64,000 nt of DNA from RYN-230 sp963717125. GTDB taxonomy: Bacteria; Actinomycetota; Actinomycetes; Streptosporangiales; Streptosporangiaceae. The stretch covers positions 372,001-436,000 of the forward strand of contig CAVQVG010000017.1 in the NCBI GenBank assembly GCA_963717125.1. Reading direction: 5' to 3'. How positions within the stretch are numbered: position 1 is the first letter of the stretch; every line of letters begins with the position of its first letter. Positions 16,361 to 25,580 of the stretch are shown in pieces. Under the pieces are notes generated by a model. That model was not told the origin of the DNA and ran no database searches. It saw nothing but the letters and a program-made list of their open reading frames with translations. The translations under genes and the position numbers were made by a program.

Positions 16361-17500
16361 CTACGGGGCCGGGCCGGCCGGGACCCGCTGCGGCGGGTCC
16401 GGCGCTGCCTCCCGGGGGGCGGGGGACAGCCCGGGCAGGCCGGGCAGCTCCTTCAGGTAACCGCCGCGCAGGATCGCGGGGAGGTCCTCATCGCGCTGCC
16501 GGCCGCCGCCGTCTGGGGGCGATGGCTCCGGATCCCAGGGACCGCCTCCGCCGCCTCCGCCGCCCCCGCCGCCGGGCCGCTGCCCCGGCCGGTCGGCGCC
16601 GTACATCCCGCCCCAGGCGCCCAGTCCGGCGAAGACCACCGGGAAGACGATCAGCGCGGTCAGGTAGCCCGCCGCGGTGTTGGCCGCGCCCACCCCGAAG
16701 CGCTCCAGCAGCGGGTTGGCCGCACTGTGCGGCGCCGCCGCGGCATGGAAGGTCCACCGCAGCGGCTCCAGCACGTGCGGCGCCAGCACGATCGTGCCGG
16801 TGCTCAGCAGCACGAACAGCAGCGCGGCGGCGCCGCCGGCGCACAGCCCGGCGGCGAATCCCTGCCGGGACCGGGTGGCCGCCACGGTCAGCCCGACGCG
16901 CCGGGCCGGGGTCCGCCGCGCCGCCACCAGGCCGGCCGTCACGCCCGCGGCCAGCACCAGCGGCACCGCGAGCACCCGCCCCACCTGGTACAGGTCGGTC
17001 AGCCAGCCGGCTGGGACGTGCAGCGGATGCAGTGGCGGCAGCGCATAGCTGACCAGGCCGGCCGCGACACCGGCGGCGGTGCCGATGGCCAGCGCGGTCC
17101 GGCCCGCGAGCGGCCGCCGCGCGGTCACTGCGAGCAGGCCGGCCGTGTAGACGGCCAGCACCAGCAGGAAGACGATCTCACCCGTCCAGGCGCCCGCCAG
17201 CCCGGCATGCCCGCCCGCCGTTATGCCGTCGCGCCGCTCCACCTCGGCCTTGACCAGCAGCAGGGCGAACACCGCCGCGTAGCCGACGATCCGGATCGCG
17301 TGGGCCAGCCACCCTGGGCCGGTCGGGCCGTAGTGCCGCCGGGCGGCCCACGGCGCCACGGCGAGGATCAGCACGGCCGCGACCATGTCGACCCGGGTAA
17401 GCAGCGTGGCCGGCTGGCCCGCCGGGCCGGCCCAGCCGATCCAGAGCACGGCAACGGAGGCGGCGGCGAACGCCAGCCAGCACGCGATCCGGCGAGGCAT
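16361..17500 (-). CDS. polytopic membrane protein of unknown function
   Basis: About 379 residues from ATG, with some eight hydrophobic helices starting at IACWLAFAAASVAVLWIGW. I do not recognise the family. After the last helix there is a run of eleven Gly and a Pro/Asp-rich cytosolic tail. Paired loops contain HPLHVPAGW and HVLEPLRWTFH, with several His that could bind a metal or heme, but no clear motif. It follows the OmpR-type regulator by about 80 bases on the same strand and may be its operon partner. Upstream reading frame past the chosen start lacks membrane-like sequence. Confidence 0.7.
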   Translation of the reverse strand: MPRRIACWLAFAAASVAVLWIGWAGPAGQPATLLTRVDMVAAVLILAVAPWAARRHYGPTGPGWLAHAIRIVGYAAVFALLLVKAEVERRDGITAGGHAGLAGAWTGEIVFLLVLAVYTAGLLAVTARRPLAGRTALAIGTAAGVAAGLVSYALPPLHPLHVPAGWLTDLYQVGRVLAVPLVLAAGVTAGLVAARRTPARRVGLTVAATRSRQGFAAGLCAGGAAALLFVLLSTGTIVLAPHVLEPLRWTFHAAAAPHSAANPLLERFGVGAANTAAGYLTALIVFPVVFAGLGAWGGMYGADRPGQRPGGGGGGGGGGGPWDPEPSPPDGGGRQRDEDLPAILRGGYLKELPGLPGLSPAPREAAPDPPQRVPAGPAP

Positions 17501-17579
17501 CCGTGTCTCCTCGCAACCGGCCACAACTCTCCACCTAAGGGTAACTCGGCGCCCCGGCCGGGGCCATCGGCTGGCCTGG

Positions 17580-18257
17580 TCAGCCGCCGTCCGCCGCCAG
17601 CCGGTAGCCGGCCCCGCGTACGGTCTGCAGGGCGCCGCGGCCGAACGGCACGTCAACCTTGCGCCGCAGGTAGCCCGCGTACACCTCGACCACGTTGAGG
17701 TCGAGCGAGTCGTAGGAGTCCCAGACGTGCTCGAGCAGCTCGGACTTGGACACCACCTGGCCCGGCCGCCGCATCAGGTACTCCAGCACGGCGAACTCCC
17801 GCGCGGTCAGCTCCAGATCGGCGTCACCGCGGCGGACCCGGTGGCTGGCCGGGTCGAGCACCAGATCGCCGGCCCGCAGCAGGGCTGGGCGGGGCACCGC
17901 ACCGCGGCGCAGCAGGGCGCGCAGCCGGGCCGCCAGCACCACGTAGGAGAACGGCTTGACCAGGTAGTCGTCGGCGCCCAGATCCAGGCCGTCGGCCTGG
18001 TCGTACTCGCCGTCCTTGGCCGACAGGATCAGGATCGGCACCCAGTTCTCGTCGGCCCGCAGCTGCTGGCAGACGGAGTAGCCGGACACCTTGGGCAGCA
18101 TGAGGTCCAGCACGACCGCGTCGTAGCCGCCTTCCCGCGCGGCGTGCAGGCCGTCCTCGCCGTTGTGCGCCAGATCGACCGCGAAGCCCTCGGCCATCAG
18201 GCCGCGGCGGACCGCGGCCGCCAGCCTCCGTTCGTCCTCCACGACGAGCACCCGCAC
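17580..18257 (-). CDS. OmpR/PhoB-family response regulator
   Basis: Complete 225-residue response regulator starting MRVLVVEDE. The phospho-acceptor is Asp51 (AVVLDLMLPKVSGY) and the conserved Lys is in DDYLVKPFS. The C-terminal winged helix has ELTAREFAVLEYLMRRPGQV and the recognition-helix region VVEVYAGYLRRKVD. No kinase is directly adjacent; the HAMP kinase ending at 13979 is the likely partner. It is divergent from the exported LolA-like protein and ABC exporter, with only about 110 bases between start codons, so it may control them. Confidence 0.92.
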   Translation of the reverse strand: MRVLVVEDERRLAAAVRRGLMAEGFAVDLAHNGEDGLHAAREGGYDAVVLDLMLPKVSGYSVCQQLRADENWVPILILSAKDGEYDQADGLDLGADDYLVKPFSYVVLAARLRALLRRGAVPRPALLRAGDLVLDPASHRVRRGDADLELTAREFAVLEYLMRRPGQVVSKSELLEHVWDSYDSLDLNVVEVYAGYLRRKVDVPFGRGALQTVRGAGYRLAADGG

Positions 18258-18369
18258 GGCCCCGAGGGTACCCGGCCACGTCCGCCCGGCCGAACCACCT
18301 CACAGGTTCCGCACAGCCAGGCTGCGGCAAGATGAACGACAGCGAGTGCACGAAGGAGTGAGGCTTGTT

Positions 18370-19560
18370 ATGACTGCGCTGCCGACGTTCTCCCGCCGGG
18401 CCCGGTGGGCGGTGCCTGCGGGCGCCGTAGCCATCGCGGGTGCGGTGACAGCTGGTGTCCTGATCAGTGCGGCCGCGTCGGCGTCCCCGGAGCTGCCGGT
18501 GAAGACCCCGGCGCAGCTGCTGGCCGCGCTGGCCGCGCGGACCGGCCCGCCGCCCCCGCTCACCGGCACGGTGGTGGAGAGCGCGGCGCTGGGCATACCG
18601 CAGCTCCCCCAGCTCGGCAACCAGAACTCCCCGGTCTCGCTGCTATCCGGCTCGCACACGATCAAGGTCTGGTACGCCGACCCGGCGCACCTCCGGCTGT
18701 CCATGCCGGTGACCATGAGCGAGAGTGACGTGATCCGCAACGGCCGCCAGGTGTGGCTGTGGCAGAGCAACAAGAACAGCGTGACGAAGGTGACCCTGCC
18801 GGCCAAGCCTTCCGCGGCGCAGGCCACCCCGGCGCCGACCGAGGTCCCGCTCACCCCGCAGCAGGCGGCCAGCCAGGTGCTCAAGGCCGTCGGCAAGAGC
18901 ACCCGGGTCAGCGTGCAGCGCACCGTCACGGTGGCCGGCCAGCCCGCCTACCAGCTGGTGCTCAGCCCCAGGTCCAGCGGATCGCTGGTCGGCCGGGTGA
19001 ACATCGCCATCGACGCCAGTAACAACGTGCCGCTGCGGGTGCAGGTGTTCGCCCGGGGCGCCAGCAGCCCGGCCTTCCAGGTCGGCTACACGGCGGTGTC
19101 GTTCGTCCGCCCGGCCGCGGCCAACTTCAACTTCAGCCCGCCCGCCGGGGCCAAGGTCAAGACGGTCACCGTGCCCAGCGAAGCCGCGGGCCAGCATAAG
19201 CCGTCCGCCGCGGAGCGGCAGGCGGCCGGCCAGGTCCAGGTCATCGGGAAGAACTGGCTGTCCGTGGTGGTGCTCCCGGCGTCGGTGCTGAGCCAGGTCA
19301 CCGGGGGCAGCATGGCCGGCGCCGCGGGCCAGGCGGCCCAGTCGGCGGTGCCCGGCGGCCCGGCCGGCGGCGGCAGCGGGGAGACCGCCGCGGTCCTGCG
19401 CACCCTGGTCGCCGCGGCCACGCCGGTGCACGGCGCCTGGGGCAGCGGGCAGCTGCTGCACACCGGCCTGGTGTCCATGCTGATCACCAACAGCGGGCAC
19501 GTGCTGATCGGGGCGGTCACGCCGTCGGTGCTGGAGAACGCGGCGGCCCAGGTCAAGTGA
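18370..19560 (+). CDS. exported LolA/RseB-like protein
   Basis: Protein of 396 residues with an N-terminal basic stretch and hydrophobic segment (VPAGAVAIAGAVTAGVLISAAASAS) that is a signal peptide or anchor. The body has the beta-rich LolA/MucB-like pattern: HTIKVWYADPAHLRLSMPV, then RNGRQVWLWQSNKNSVTKV, then PAYQLVLSPRSSGSLVGRVNIAIDA. A Gly/Ala-rich segment near 330 splits the C-terminal region. In actinobacteria such proteins are often encoded with ABC exporters or sigma-factor systems. GAAGGAG precedes the ATG at a good distance. The stop overlaps the ATPase GTG, so the three genes 18370-21441 form one operon, probably handling a lipid or peptide at the envelope. Confidence 0.75.
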   Translation: MTALPTFSRRARWAVPAGAVAIAGAVTAGVLISAAASASPELPVKTPAQLLAALAARTGPPPPLTGTVVESAALGIPQLPQLGNQNSPVSLLSGSHTIKVWYADPAHLRLSMPVTMSESDVIRNGRQVWLWQSNKNSVTKVTLPAKPSAAQATPAPTEVPLTPQQAASQVLKAVGKSTRVSVQRTVTVAGQPAYQLVLSPRSSGSLVGRVNIAIDASNNVPLRVQVFARGASSPAFQVGYTAVSFVRPAAANFNFSPPAGAKVKTVTVPSEAAGQHKPSAAERQAAGQVQVIGKNWLSVVVLPASVLSQVTGGSMAGAAGQAAQSAVPGGPAGGGSGETAAVLRTLVAAATPVHGAWGSGQLLHTGLVSMLITNSGHVLIGAVTPSVLENAAAQVK

Positions 19561-20555
19561 GCACACCCTCAGTCAAGGCCGCCGCCCAGGCGGCCGGCCA
19601 GGCTGACGCCGCGGACCCAGCGACCACCCCGGCGGTGGTGACCACCGGGCTGACCAAGCGGTTCCGCGGCGGCCAGCTGGCCGTGGACGACCTGGGCATG
19701 GTGGTGCCGCGCGGCAGCGTGTACGGGTTCCTCGGGCCGAACGGGTCGGGCAAGACCACCACGATCAGGATGCTGCTCGGCCTCGTCTACCCGACGCGGG
19801 GCAGCCACGCGCTGCTCGGCGTGCCGATGCCGGCCGGCACGGTCCAGGTGCTGCCCCGGGTGGGCTCACTGGTCGAGGGGCCCGCGTTCTACCCGCAGCT
19901 GTCCGGCTGGGACAACCTGGCCCGATTGGACGCAGCCGACCGGACCGCCGTCCCGCGCACGGCCAAGGCCCGGATCGGCACCGCGCTGGACCGGGTCGGC
20001 CTGCTGGCCGCCAAGAAGAAGCACTACCGGGCCTACTCGCTGGGCATGAAGCAGCGGCTGGCCATCGCGGCCAGCCTGCTCCGGCCCCGGGAGCTGATCA
20101 TCCTCGACGAGCCCACCAACGGGCTCGACCCGCAGGGCACGCGCGAGGTGCGGGGGCTGATCAGAGAGATCGCCAGCGAAGGGATCACCGTGCTGGTCTC
20201 CTCGCATCTGCTGGCCGAGGTCGAGCAGATCTGCACGCACGTCGGGGTGATGCGCACCGGCCGGCTGGTCTTCGAGGGCACGCTGGACGAGCTGCGGGCC
20301 CGCGGCGCGACCCGGATCCAGGTCCGCACCAGCGAGGCGGAGCGCGCCGCGGAGGTGCTCGGCAAGCTCGGGCTGGCCGACGTGATGGCCGCCGACGGCG
20401 AGGTCACCGCGGCCCTGGGCGACCGGGCGCCGCAGGACATCTGCCGGGAGCTGGTTTACGCCGACATCCCGGTGGCCGGGCTGGACACGCCCCGGCCCAG
20501 CCTGGAAGACCTGTTCGTCGGGCTGACCGGGGAGGGCTTCGATGTCAACGGCTGA
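19557..20555 (+). CDS. ABC exporter ATP-binding protein
   Basis: ABC ATPase of 332 residues, of the DrrA/CcmA-like exporter class. Walker A is GPNGSGKTT (60-68), the signature appears as YSLGMKQRLAIA, Walker B as LIILDEPTNGLDP and the switch His in VLVSSHLL. A C-terminal extension of about 80 residues (from RIQVRTSEAE) is typical of the drug/antibiotic exporter branch. An N-terminal Ala-rich stretch of about 28 residues precedes the domain. Its GTG overlaps the preceding stop and its end overlaps the permease start. Confidence 0.93.
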   Translation: MSTPSVKAAAQAAGQADAADPATTPAVVTTGLTKRFRGGQLAVDDLGMVVPRGSVYGFLGPNGSGKTTTIRMLLGLVYPTRGSHALLGVPMPAGTVQVLPRVGSLVEGPAFYPQLSGWDNLARLDAADRTAVPRTAKARIGTALDRVGLLAAKKKHYRAYSLGMKQRLAIAASLLRPRELIILDEPTNGLDPQGTREVRGLIREIASEGITVLVSSHLLAEVEQICTHVGVMRTGRLVFEGTLDELRARGATRIQVRTSEAERAAEVLGKLGLADVMAADGEVTAALGDRAPQDICRELVYADIPVAGLDTPRPSLEDLFVGLTGEGFDVNG

Positions 20556-21441
20556 GCTGACCGCCACCCCGGACGGCGGGGCGGTGGCGACGGCCGACCG
20601 GGCACCGGGGGGCGTTCGGCAATGGTTCCGGTTGCTGGCTTCGGAGCTGCGCCTTATTTTCCGGCGGTGGCGGAACCTGGCCCTGCTCGCGGTGCTGGTG
20701 GTGCTGCCGGTGGTGCTGGGCATCGGGCTGAAGGTGGCCGGCCCGAACGGCGGCGGCGGGGGCGGGCCGGAGGCGACGTTCTTCGCCCAGCTCGCCGGGA
20801 ACGGCGTGTTCCTCGCGTTCATCGCGCTGAGCATCCTGCTGACCCTGGTGCTGCCGCTGGTCATGGCCGTGGTGTCCGGCGACTCACTGGCCGGCGAGGC
20901 GGGCACTGGCACGCTGCGTTACCTGCTCACCGTGCCCGCCGGGCGGACCCGGCTACTCGCGGTCAAGTACACCTCGGTGATGATTTTCGGCCTGGTCGCC
21001 TGCCTGCTGGTGACCGCGGTGTCGCTGCTCATGGGCGTGATCCTGTTCCCGGTCGGGCCGGTGACGCTGCTGTCCGGGACGACCGTGTCGCTGGGCGTGG
21101 GCCTGCTGCACCTGCTCTACGTCACGCTGTACGTGGCCGCCGCGATGGCCGCGCTGGGCGCGATCGGGCTGTGCATCTCCTCGCTCACCGAGCACCCGAT
21201 CGGCGCCATCGCGGCCATCCTGGTACTCGCGGTGGCCAGCGAGGTGGCCGACCAGGTGGCGCAGTTCGCGGTGATCCACCCGTACCTGCCGACGCACTTC
21301 TGGCTGTCCTTCGACTCGCTGCTGCGCAGCCCGATCGACACCAGCAGCCTGCTGCACGGGCTGCTGTCCTTCGGTGTCTACATCGTGATCTTCGGCTCGC
21401 TGGCCTGGGCCAGGTTCAGCAGCGCCGACGTCACCAGCTAG
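20542..21441 (+). CDS. ABC exporter permease
   Basis: Six-helix ABC-2-type permease, 299 residues, with helices beginning at LALLAVLVVLPVVLGIG, FLAFIALSILLTLVLPLVMAVV, VMIFGLVACLLVTAVSLLMG, LHLLYVTLYVAAAMAALGAIG, IGAIAAILVLAVASEVA and LLSFGVYIVIFGSLAWA. The loop SGDSLAGEAGTGTLRYLLTVPAGRTR matches the conserved ABC-2 coupling segment before helix 3. Fourteen bases overlap the ATPase gene. Its TAG shares bases with the TAG of the convergent acyl-CoA synthetase, as the stop codons sit on opposite strands of GCTAGC. Confidence 0.92.
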   Translation: MSTAELTATPDGGAVATADRAPGGVRQWFRLLASELRLIFRRWRNLALLAVLVVLPVVLGIGLKVAGPNGGGGGGPEATFFAQLAGNGVFLAFIALSILLTLVLPLVMAVVSGDSLAGEAGTGTLRYLLTVPAGRTRLLAVKYTSVMIFGLVACLLVTAVSLLMGVILFPVGPVTLLSGTTVSLGVGLLHLLYVTLYVAAAMAALGAIGLCISSLTEHPIGAIAAILVLAVASEVADQVAQFAVIHPYLPTHFWLSFDSLLRSPIDTSSLLHGLLSFGVYIVIFGSLAWARFSSADVTS

Positions 21442-23201
21442 CTCTTCAGGCCGGGGAAGTCTTCTTCCCAGAACTCGAGGGTGCCGCGCGGGCCGGCCGC
21501 GGCTGGGTCCGGGGGCTGGGCCGAGCCGGGCGCACCCAGCCGGGCCGTTTCCTGGCTACGCAGCTCGACCCGGCGGATCTTGCCGGAGATCGTCTTGGGC
21601 AGCTCGCTGAACTCCAGCCGGCGGATTCGCTTGTACGGGGCCAGCCGCTGCCGGGTGTAGCTGAGGATGGCCAGTGCGGTGGCCGCGGACGGCTCGGCCC
21701 CGGCGACCAGCGTCACGTAGGCCTTGGGCACGGCGAACCGCATCGGGTCCGGCGACGGCACGACCGCGGCCTCCGCCACCGCCTCGTGCTCGATCAGCAC
21801 GCTCTCCAGCTCGAACGGGGAGATCCGGTAGTCCGAGGCCTTGAACACGTCGTCGGTGCGGCCGACGTAGGTCAGGTACCCGTCGGCGTCCCGGCTAGCC
21901 ACGTCGCCGGTGTGGTAGTACCCGCCGCTCATCGCGGCCGCATCGCGCTCCGGGTCGCCGCGGTACCCGGTCATCAGGCCGAGCGGGCGGCGCGACAGGT
22001 CCAGGCAGATCTCACCCTCGGCGGCGGGCTGCCCGGTCAGCGGGTCGATCAGGGCGACCGGGTAACCGGGCAGCGGCCGGCCCATCGACCCGGGCCGCAC
22101 CTCCTGGCCGGGAGTGTTACCTACCTGCGCGGTGGTCTCGGTCTGCCCGTAGCCGTCCCGGACGGTGATGTGCCAGGCCCGGCGGACCTGCTCGATCACC
22201 TCCGGGTTGAGCGGCTCGCCCGCGGCCACGCACTCGCGCAGGTGAACCACGTCGGCGGCGGCCAGGTCGGCCTGGATCAGCATCCGCCACACGGTGGGCG
22301 GCGCGCAGAACGTGGTCACCTGGTGCTCGCCGAGCGCGTTCAGCAGCGCGGCGGCGGAGAACCGGTCGTAGCCGAGCACCAGCGCGGTGGCCCCGGCGTT
22401 CCACGGCGCGTACACGTTGCTCCAGGCGTGCTTGGCCCAGCCCGGGGAAGAGATGTTCAGGTGCACGTCGCCGGGCTGCAGGCCGATCCAGTACATCGTC
22501 AACAGGTGGCCGGCCGGGTACGAGGCGTGCGTGTGCTCGACCAGCTTGGGCTGCGCCGTGGTGCCCGACGTGAAGTAGAGCAGCAGCGGGTCGCTGGCCA
22601 TGGTCACCCCGTCCGGGGTGAACCGCGGCTCGGCGTGCCCGGACTCGGCGAACGAGTGCCAGCCGGCCGGCGCGGCCTCGTCGAAGCCCAGGCTGACCTC
22701 GATCCGGGTCCAGTCGCCCGGGATGCCGGCGAACCGCTCGGTCAGCGCGCGCTCGGTGACGACGTGCCGGACGTCGCCGCGGGCCACCCGGTCGGCCAGG
22801 TCGTCCGGGCCGAGCAGGGTGCTGGCCGGGATGATCACCACGCCGAGCTTCATCGCGGCCAGGATGACCTCCCACAACGGGGCGATGTTGCCCAGCATGA
22901 GCAGCAGCCGGTCGCCGCGCCGCGCGCCCAGGCCGCGCAGCCAGTTGGCCACCTGACTGGACCGCTCGGCCAGCGCCGCGTAGCTCATCCGGGCGGCCGC
23001 CTCGCCGTCCGCGACGATCCACAGCGCGTCCCGGTCCGGGTGCTCGGCCGCGATCACGTCGAACCAGTCCAGCGCCCAGTTGAACGTCGTGAGTTGGGGC
23101 CAGCTGAACTCGGCCCGGGCGGCGGCGTAGTCGGTGCGCTGACGGAGCAGCAGGTCGCGGGCGGAACGGAAGGCAAGCGTCGGTGATTGCGCGTCGGTCA
23201 T
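21438..23201 (-). CDS. medium-chain acyl-CoA synthetase (AMP-forming)
   Basis: ANL-superfamily adenylate-forming ligase, 587 residues, most like the acetyl/medium-chain acyl-CoA synthetases. Motifs seen in order are the P-loop LLYFTSGTTAQPK, DGYGQTET, YHTGDVASRDADGYLTYVGRTDD and the catalytic Lys region ELPKTISGKIRR near the end. A Pro/Ala-rich tail follows that motif. The ATG was picked because the family N-terminus (FNWALDWFDVIA) begins soon after; the frame upstream is not protein-like. It activates fatty or aromatic acids with ATP and CoA. Convergent with the ABC permease and divergent from the helicase. Confidence 0.93.
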   Translation of the reverse strand: MTDAQSPTLAFRSARDLLLRQRTDYAAARAEFSWPQLTTFNWALDWFDVIAAEHPDRDALWIVADGEAAARMSYAALAERSSQVANWLRGLGARRGDRLLLMLGNIAPLWEVILAAMKLGVVIIPASTLLGPDDLADRVARGDVRHVVTERALTERFAGIPGDWTRIEVSLGFDEAAPAGWHSFAESGHAEPRFTPDGVTMASDPLLLYFTSGTTAQPKLVEHTHASYPAGHLLTMYWIGLQPGDVHLNISSPGWAKHAWSNVYAPWNAGATALVLGYDRFSAAALLNALGEHQVTTFCAPPTVWRMLIQADLAAADVVHLRECVAAGEPLNPEVIEQVRRAWHITVRDGYGQTETTAQVGNTPGQEVRPGSMGRPLPGYPVALIDPLTGQPAAEGEICLDLSRRPLGLMTGYRGDPERDAAAMSGGYYHTGDVASRDADGYLTYVGRTDDVFKASDYRISPFELESVLIEHEAVAEAAVVPSPDPMRFAVPKAYVTLVAGAEPSAATALAILSYTRQRLAPYKRIRRLEFSELPKTISGKIRRVELRSQETARLGAPGSAQPPDPAAAGPRGTLEFWEEDFPGLKS

Positions 23202-23282
23202 GAGGCCATCGTGGCAGGTGGGCCACGGCGGTGGGGAGACCCGCGAGCGGATCGCGCGCGACGCCGGGGCGGATGGGCACGA

Positions 23283-25551
23283 GTGACGGCGGGTACCGGT
23301 AGCGTGCTGACCGTGGCCGCCACTGATGAGCTCGCGCCGGCCCGGGACGAATCCCGGCCACCGGACGACGGGGACCTGCCGGACGTCCGGGTGCTGCTCG
23401 CCGCCGCGGTGGCCGGTATCGGCGGCGCGGAGCGGCCCGGCCAGGTGACCATGGCCGAGGCGGTCGAGCGGAGCCTGCGGGAAGGCGGGCATCTCGCGGT
23501 GCAGGCCGGCACCGGCACCGGCAAGTCACTGGCCTACCTGGTGCCCGCGGCCGTGCACTCGATGGCCAGCGGCACCGCGGTGGTGGTGGCCACCGCGACG
23601 ATCGCGCTGCAACGCCAGCTGGTGGACCGCGACCTGCCCCGGCTCACCGACGCGCTGACCCCGCTGCTCGGTCGGCCGCCGGTCTTCGCCATCCTCAAGG
23701 GCCGCCGCAACTACCTGTGCCTGCACCGGCTCCGCTCCGGGGCCCCGGAAGACCCGGCGGACATGCTGTTCGACCCCACCGCGGTGTCCGCGGTCGGCCG
23801 GCAGGTGCAGCGGCTGGCCGAGTGGGCCGACCGCACCAGCACCGGCGACCGGGATGAGCTGGTGCCCGGGGTGGACGATCGGGCCTGGCGGCAGGTCTCG
23901 GTGCCCGCGCCGGAATGCATCGGGGCGCAGCGCTGCCCGTTCGGCGCCAGCTGCTTCGCCGAGAAGGCCCGCGAGGCAGCGGGCCAGGCGGACATCGTGG
24001 TGACCAACCACGCGCTGCTCGCCATCGACGCGCTGGAGGACTTCCCGGTCCTGCCCGAGCACGACGTCGTGATCATCGACGAGGCGCATGACCTGGTGAA
24101 CCGGGTCACCACGCAGGCCGCGGCCGACCTGTCCGCGGCCGCGCCGGAGACCGCGGCCCGTCGCTGCGGGCGGCTGGTCTCCCAGGAGGCGGTTGGCCGG
24201 CTGCGGGCCGCGGGCGAGACGATCAGCCAGCTCTTCCCCGACGTCCGGGAAGGGCCGGCACGACGTGCTGGCCGAGCCGCTGGCTGTCGCGCTCACGGCA
24301 CTGCGGGATGCCGCGGTGGGTTGCGCGGCCGAGGTCCGCTCGGCGGCCAAGGAAGCCGGCGAGGACGCGGGCGAGCTGGCGGCGGTCCGGGCCTCGCTGG
24401 CCTCGCTGGACGACATGCAGCGGACGGCCGAGCGCATCCTGGCCGCGTTCGGCCCGGACATCGCGGCCCGGCGCGAGGTGGTCTGGATGGACCGGCCGCT
24501 CGTGCCCGATCCACGTCGGCCAGCCACCCTGCGGGTGGCCCCGCTGGAGGTGGGCGGGCTGCTCGCGGAGCGGCTGTTCCGCCGCCGCCGGGTGGTGCTG
24601 ACCTCAGCCACGCTGGCCCTGGGCGGCTCGTTCCAGCCGCTGGCCCGGCAGTGGGGGCTGCCCGCGCCGGGCGCCGAGGTCGCCGACGTCGCGGAGGCAG
24701 CCGACAGCGCCGGGGCGGCCAAGAGTGCTGGGGCGGCCGACAGCGCCGGGGCGGCCGATAGTGCCGGGGCGGGGGAGAACGCCGGGAGCGCGGGGGCGGC
24801 CGAGGGCGCCGGGAGCGCCGGGGCCGCCGAGAGCGCCGGCAGCGCCGGGAGCGGCGAAGCTGGACAGGAGGGCCGCCTGGCCTGGACCGGGCTGGACGTC
24901 GGCTCGCCGTTCGACCACCCGCGCAGCGGCATTCTCTACGTGGCCCGCCATCTGCCGCCGCCCGGGCGGGACGGCCTGCCCGCCGAGTACCTCACCGAAC
25001 TGCGTGAGCTGATCACCGCCGCGGGCGGCCGCACCCTGGGCTTGTTCTCCTCGATGCGCGCGGCCCGGCAGGCGGCCGGGGACCTGCGGGCCGAGATCGA
25101 CCAGCCGCTGCTCTGCCAGGGCGACGACGCCACCGCGGAACTGGTCCGCCAGTTCGCCGAGGACGAGCCCACCTGCCTGTTCGGCACGCTGTCGCTGTGG
25201 CAGGGCGTGGACGTGCCCGGCCCGTCGCTGCAACTGGTGGTCATCGACCGGATACCGTTCCCCCGCCCGGACGACCCGCTGGCCTCGGCCCGGCAGCGGG
25301 TGGTGGCCGCGCACGGCGGCAACGGGTTCATGGCCGTCGCCGTGTCACATGCCGCGCTGCTGCTCGCCCAGGGCGCGGGCCGGCTGCTGCGCACGATGGA
25401 TGACCGGGGGATGGTCGCGGTGCTCGATCCGCGGCTGGCCACCGCCCGGTACGGCGGGTTCCTGCGCGCCTCGCTGCCGCCGTTCTGGGTCACCACCGAC
25501 CCGGCCGTGGCGCGCGCCGCGCTCAGCCGCCTCACCGGCCAGGCTTCCTGA
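23283..25551 (+). CDS. DinG/XPD-family DNA helicase with apparent +1 frameshift
   Basis: Superfamily 2 helicase of the DinG/XPD type. The first frame has Walker A (QAGTGTGKSLAYLVPA), four Cys spaced as an iron-sulfur site (LCLH, then PECIGAQRCPFGASCF) and the DEAH box (VVIIDEAHDL). It becomes unrelated sequence after FPDVREG near 24250. The other frame resumes at RHDVLAEPL and carries RRVVLTSATLALGG, TLSLWQGVDVPGP and QGAGRLLRTMDDRG. Dropping one G from the GGG at 24252-24254 gives a single 755-residue protein. Whether this is a sequencing error or a real lesion cannot be told here. A Ser/Ala/Gly-rich 18-base repeat lies in the second half. The family unwinds DNA 5' to 3' in repair. GTG is taken as start. 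Confidence 0.85.
24693..24857 (+). repeat. 18-bp degenerate coding repeats (Asp-Ser-Ala-Gly-Ala-Ala) in the helicase
   Basis: Successive near-copies of GACAGCGCCGGGGCGGCC encode DSAGAA, KSAGAA and DSAGAA, then drift into related GAGSAG and AESAGS units. The tract lies just after the TSATLALGG helicase motif and before the next conserved block, so it is a low-complexity insertion in a loop. All changes keep the frame. Confidence 0.85.
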
Positions 25552-25580
25552 CCCGCCGCTGGGTCTGCGCGGGCCGCCGA

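Noticed and set aside
16542..16575. Poly-Gly tract in the membrane protein as a frameshift site
   Set aside because: The frame stays open and sensible on both sides, so it was treated as a simple linker.
20622..23186. Plus-strand frame of over 800 codons across the permease and acyl-CoA synthetase
   Set aside because: No motif, biased composition, and it lies over two genes with clear family signatures in other frames.
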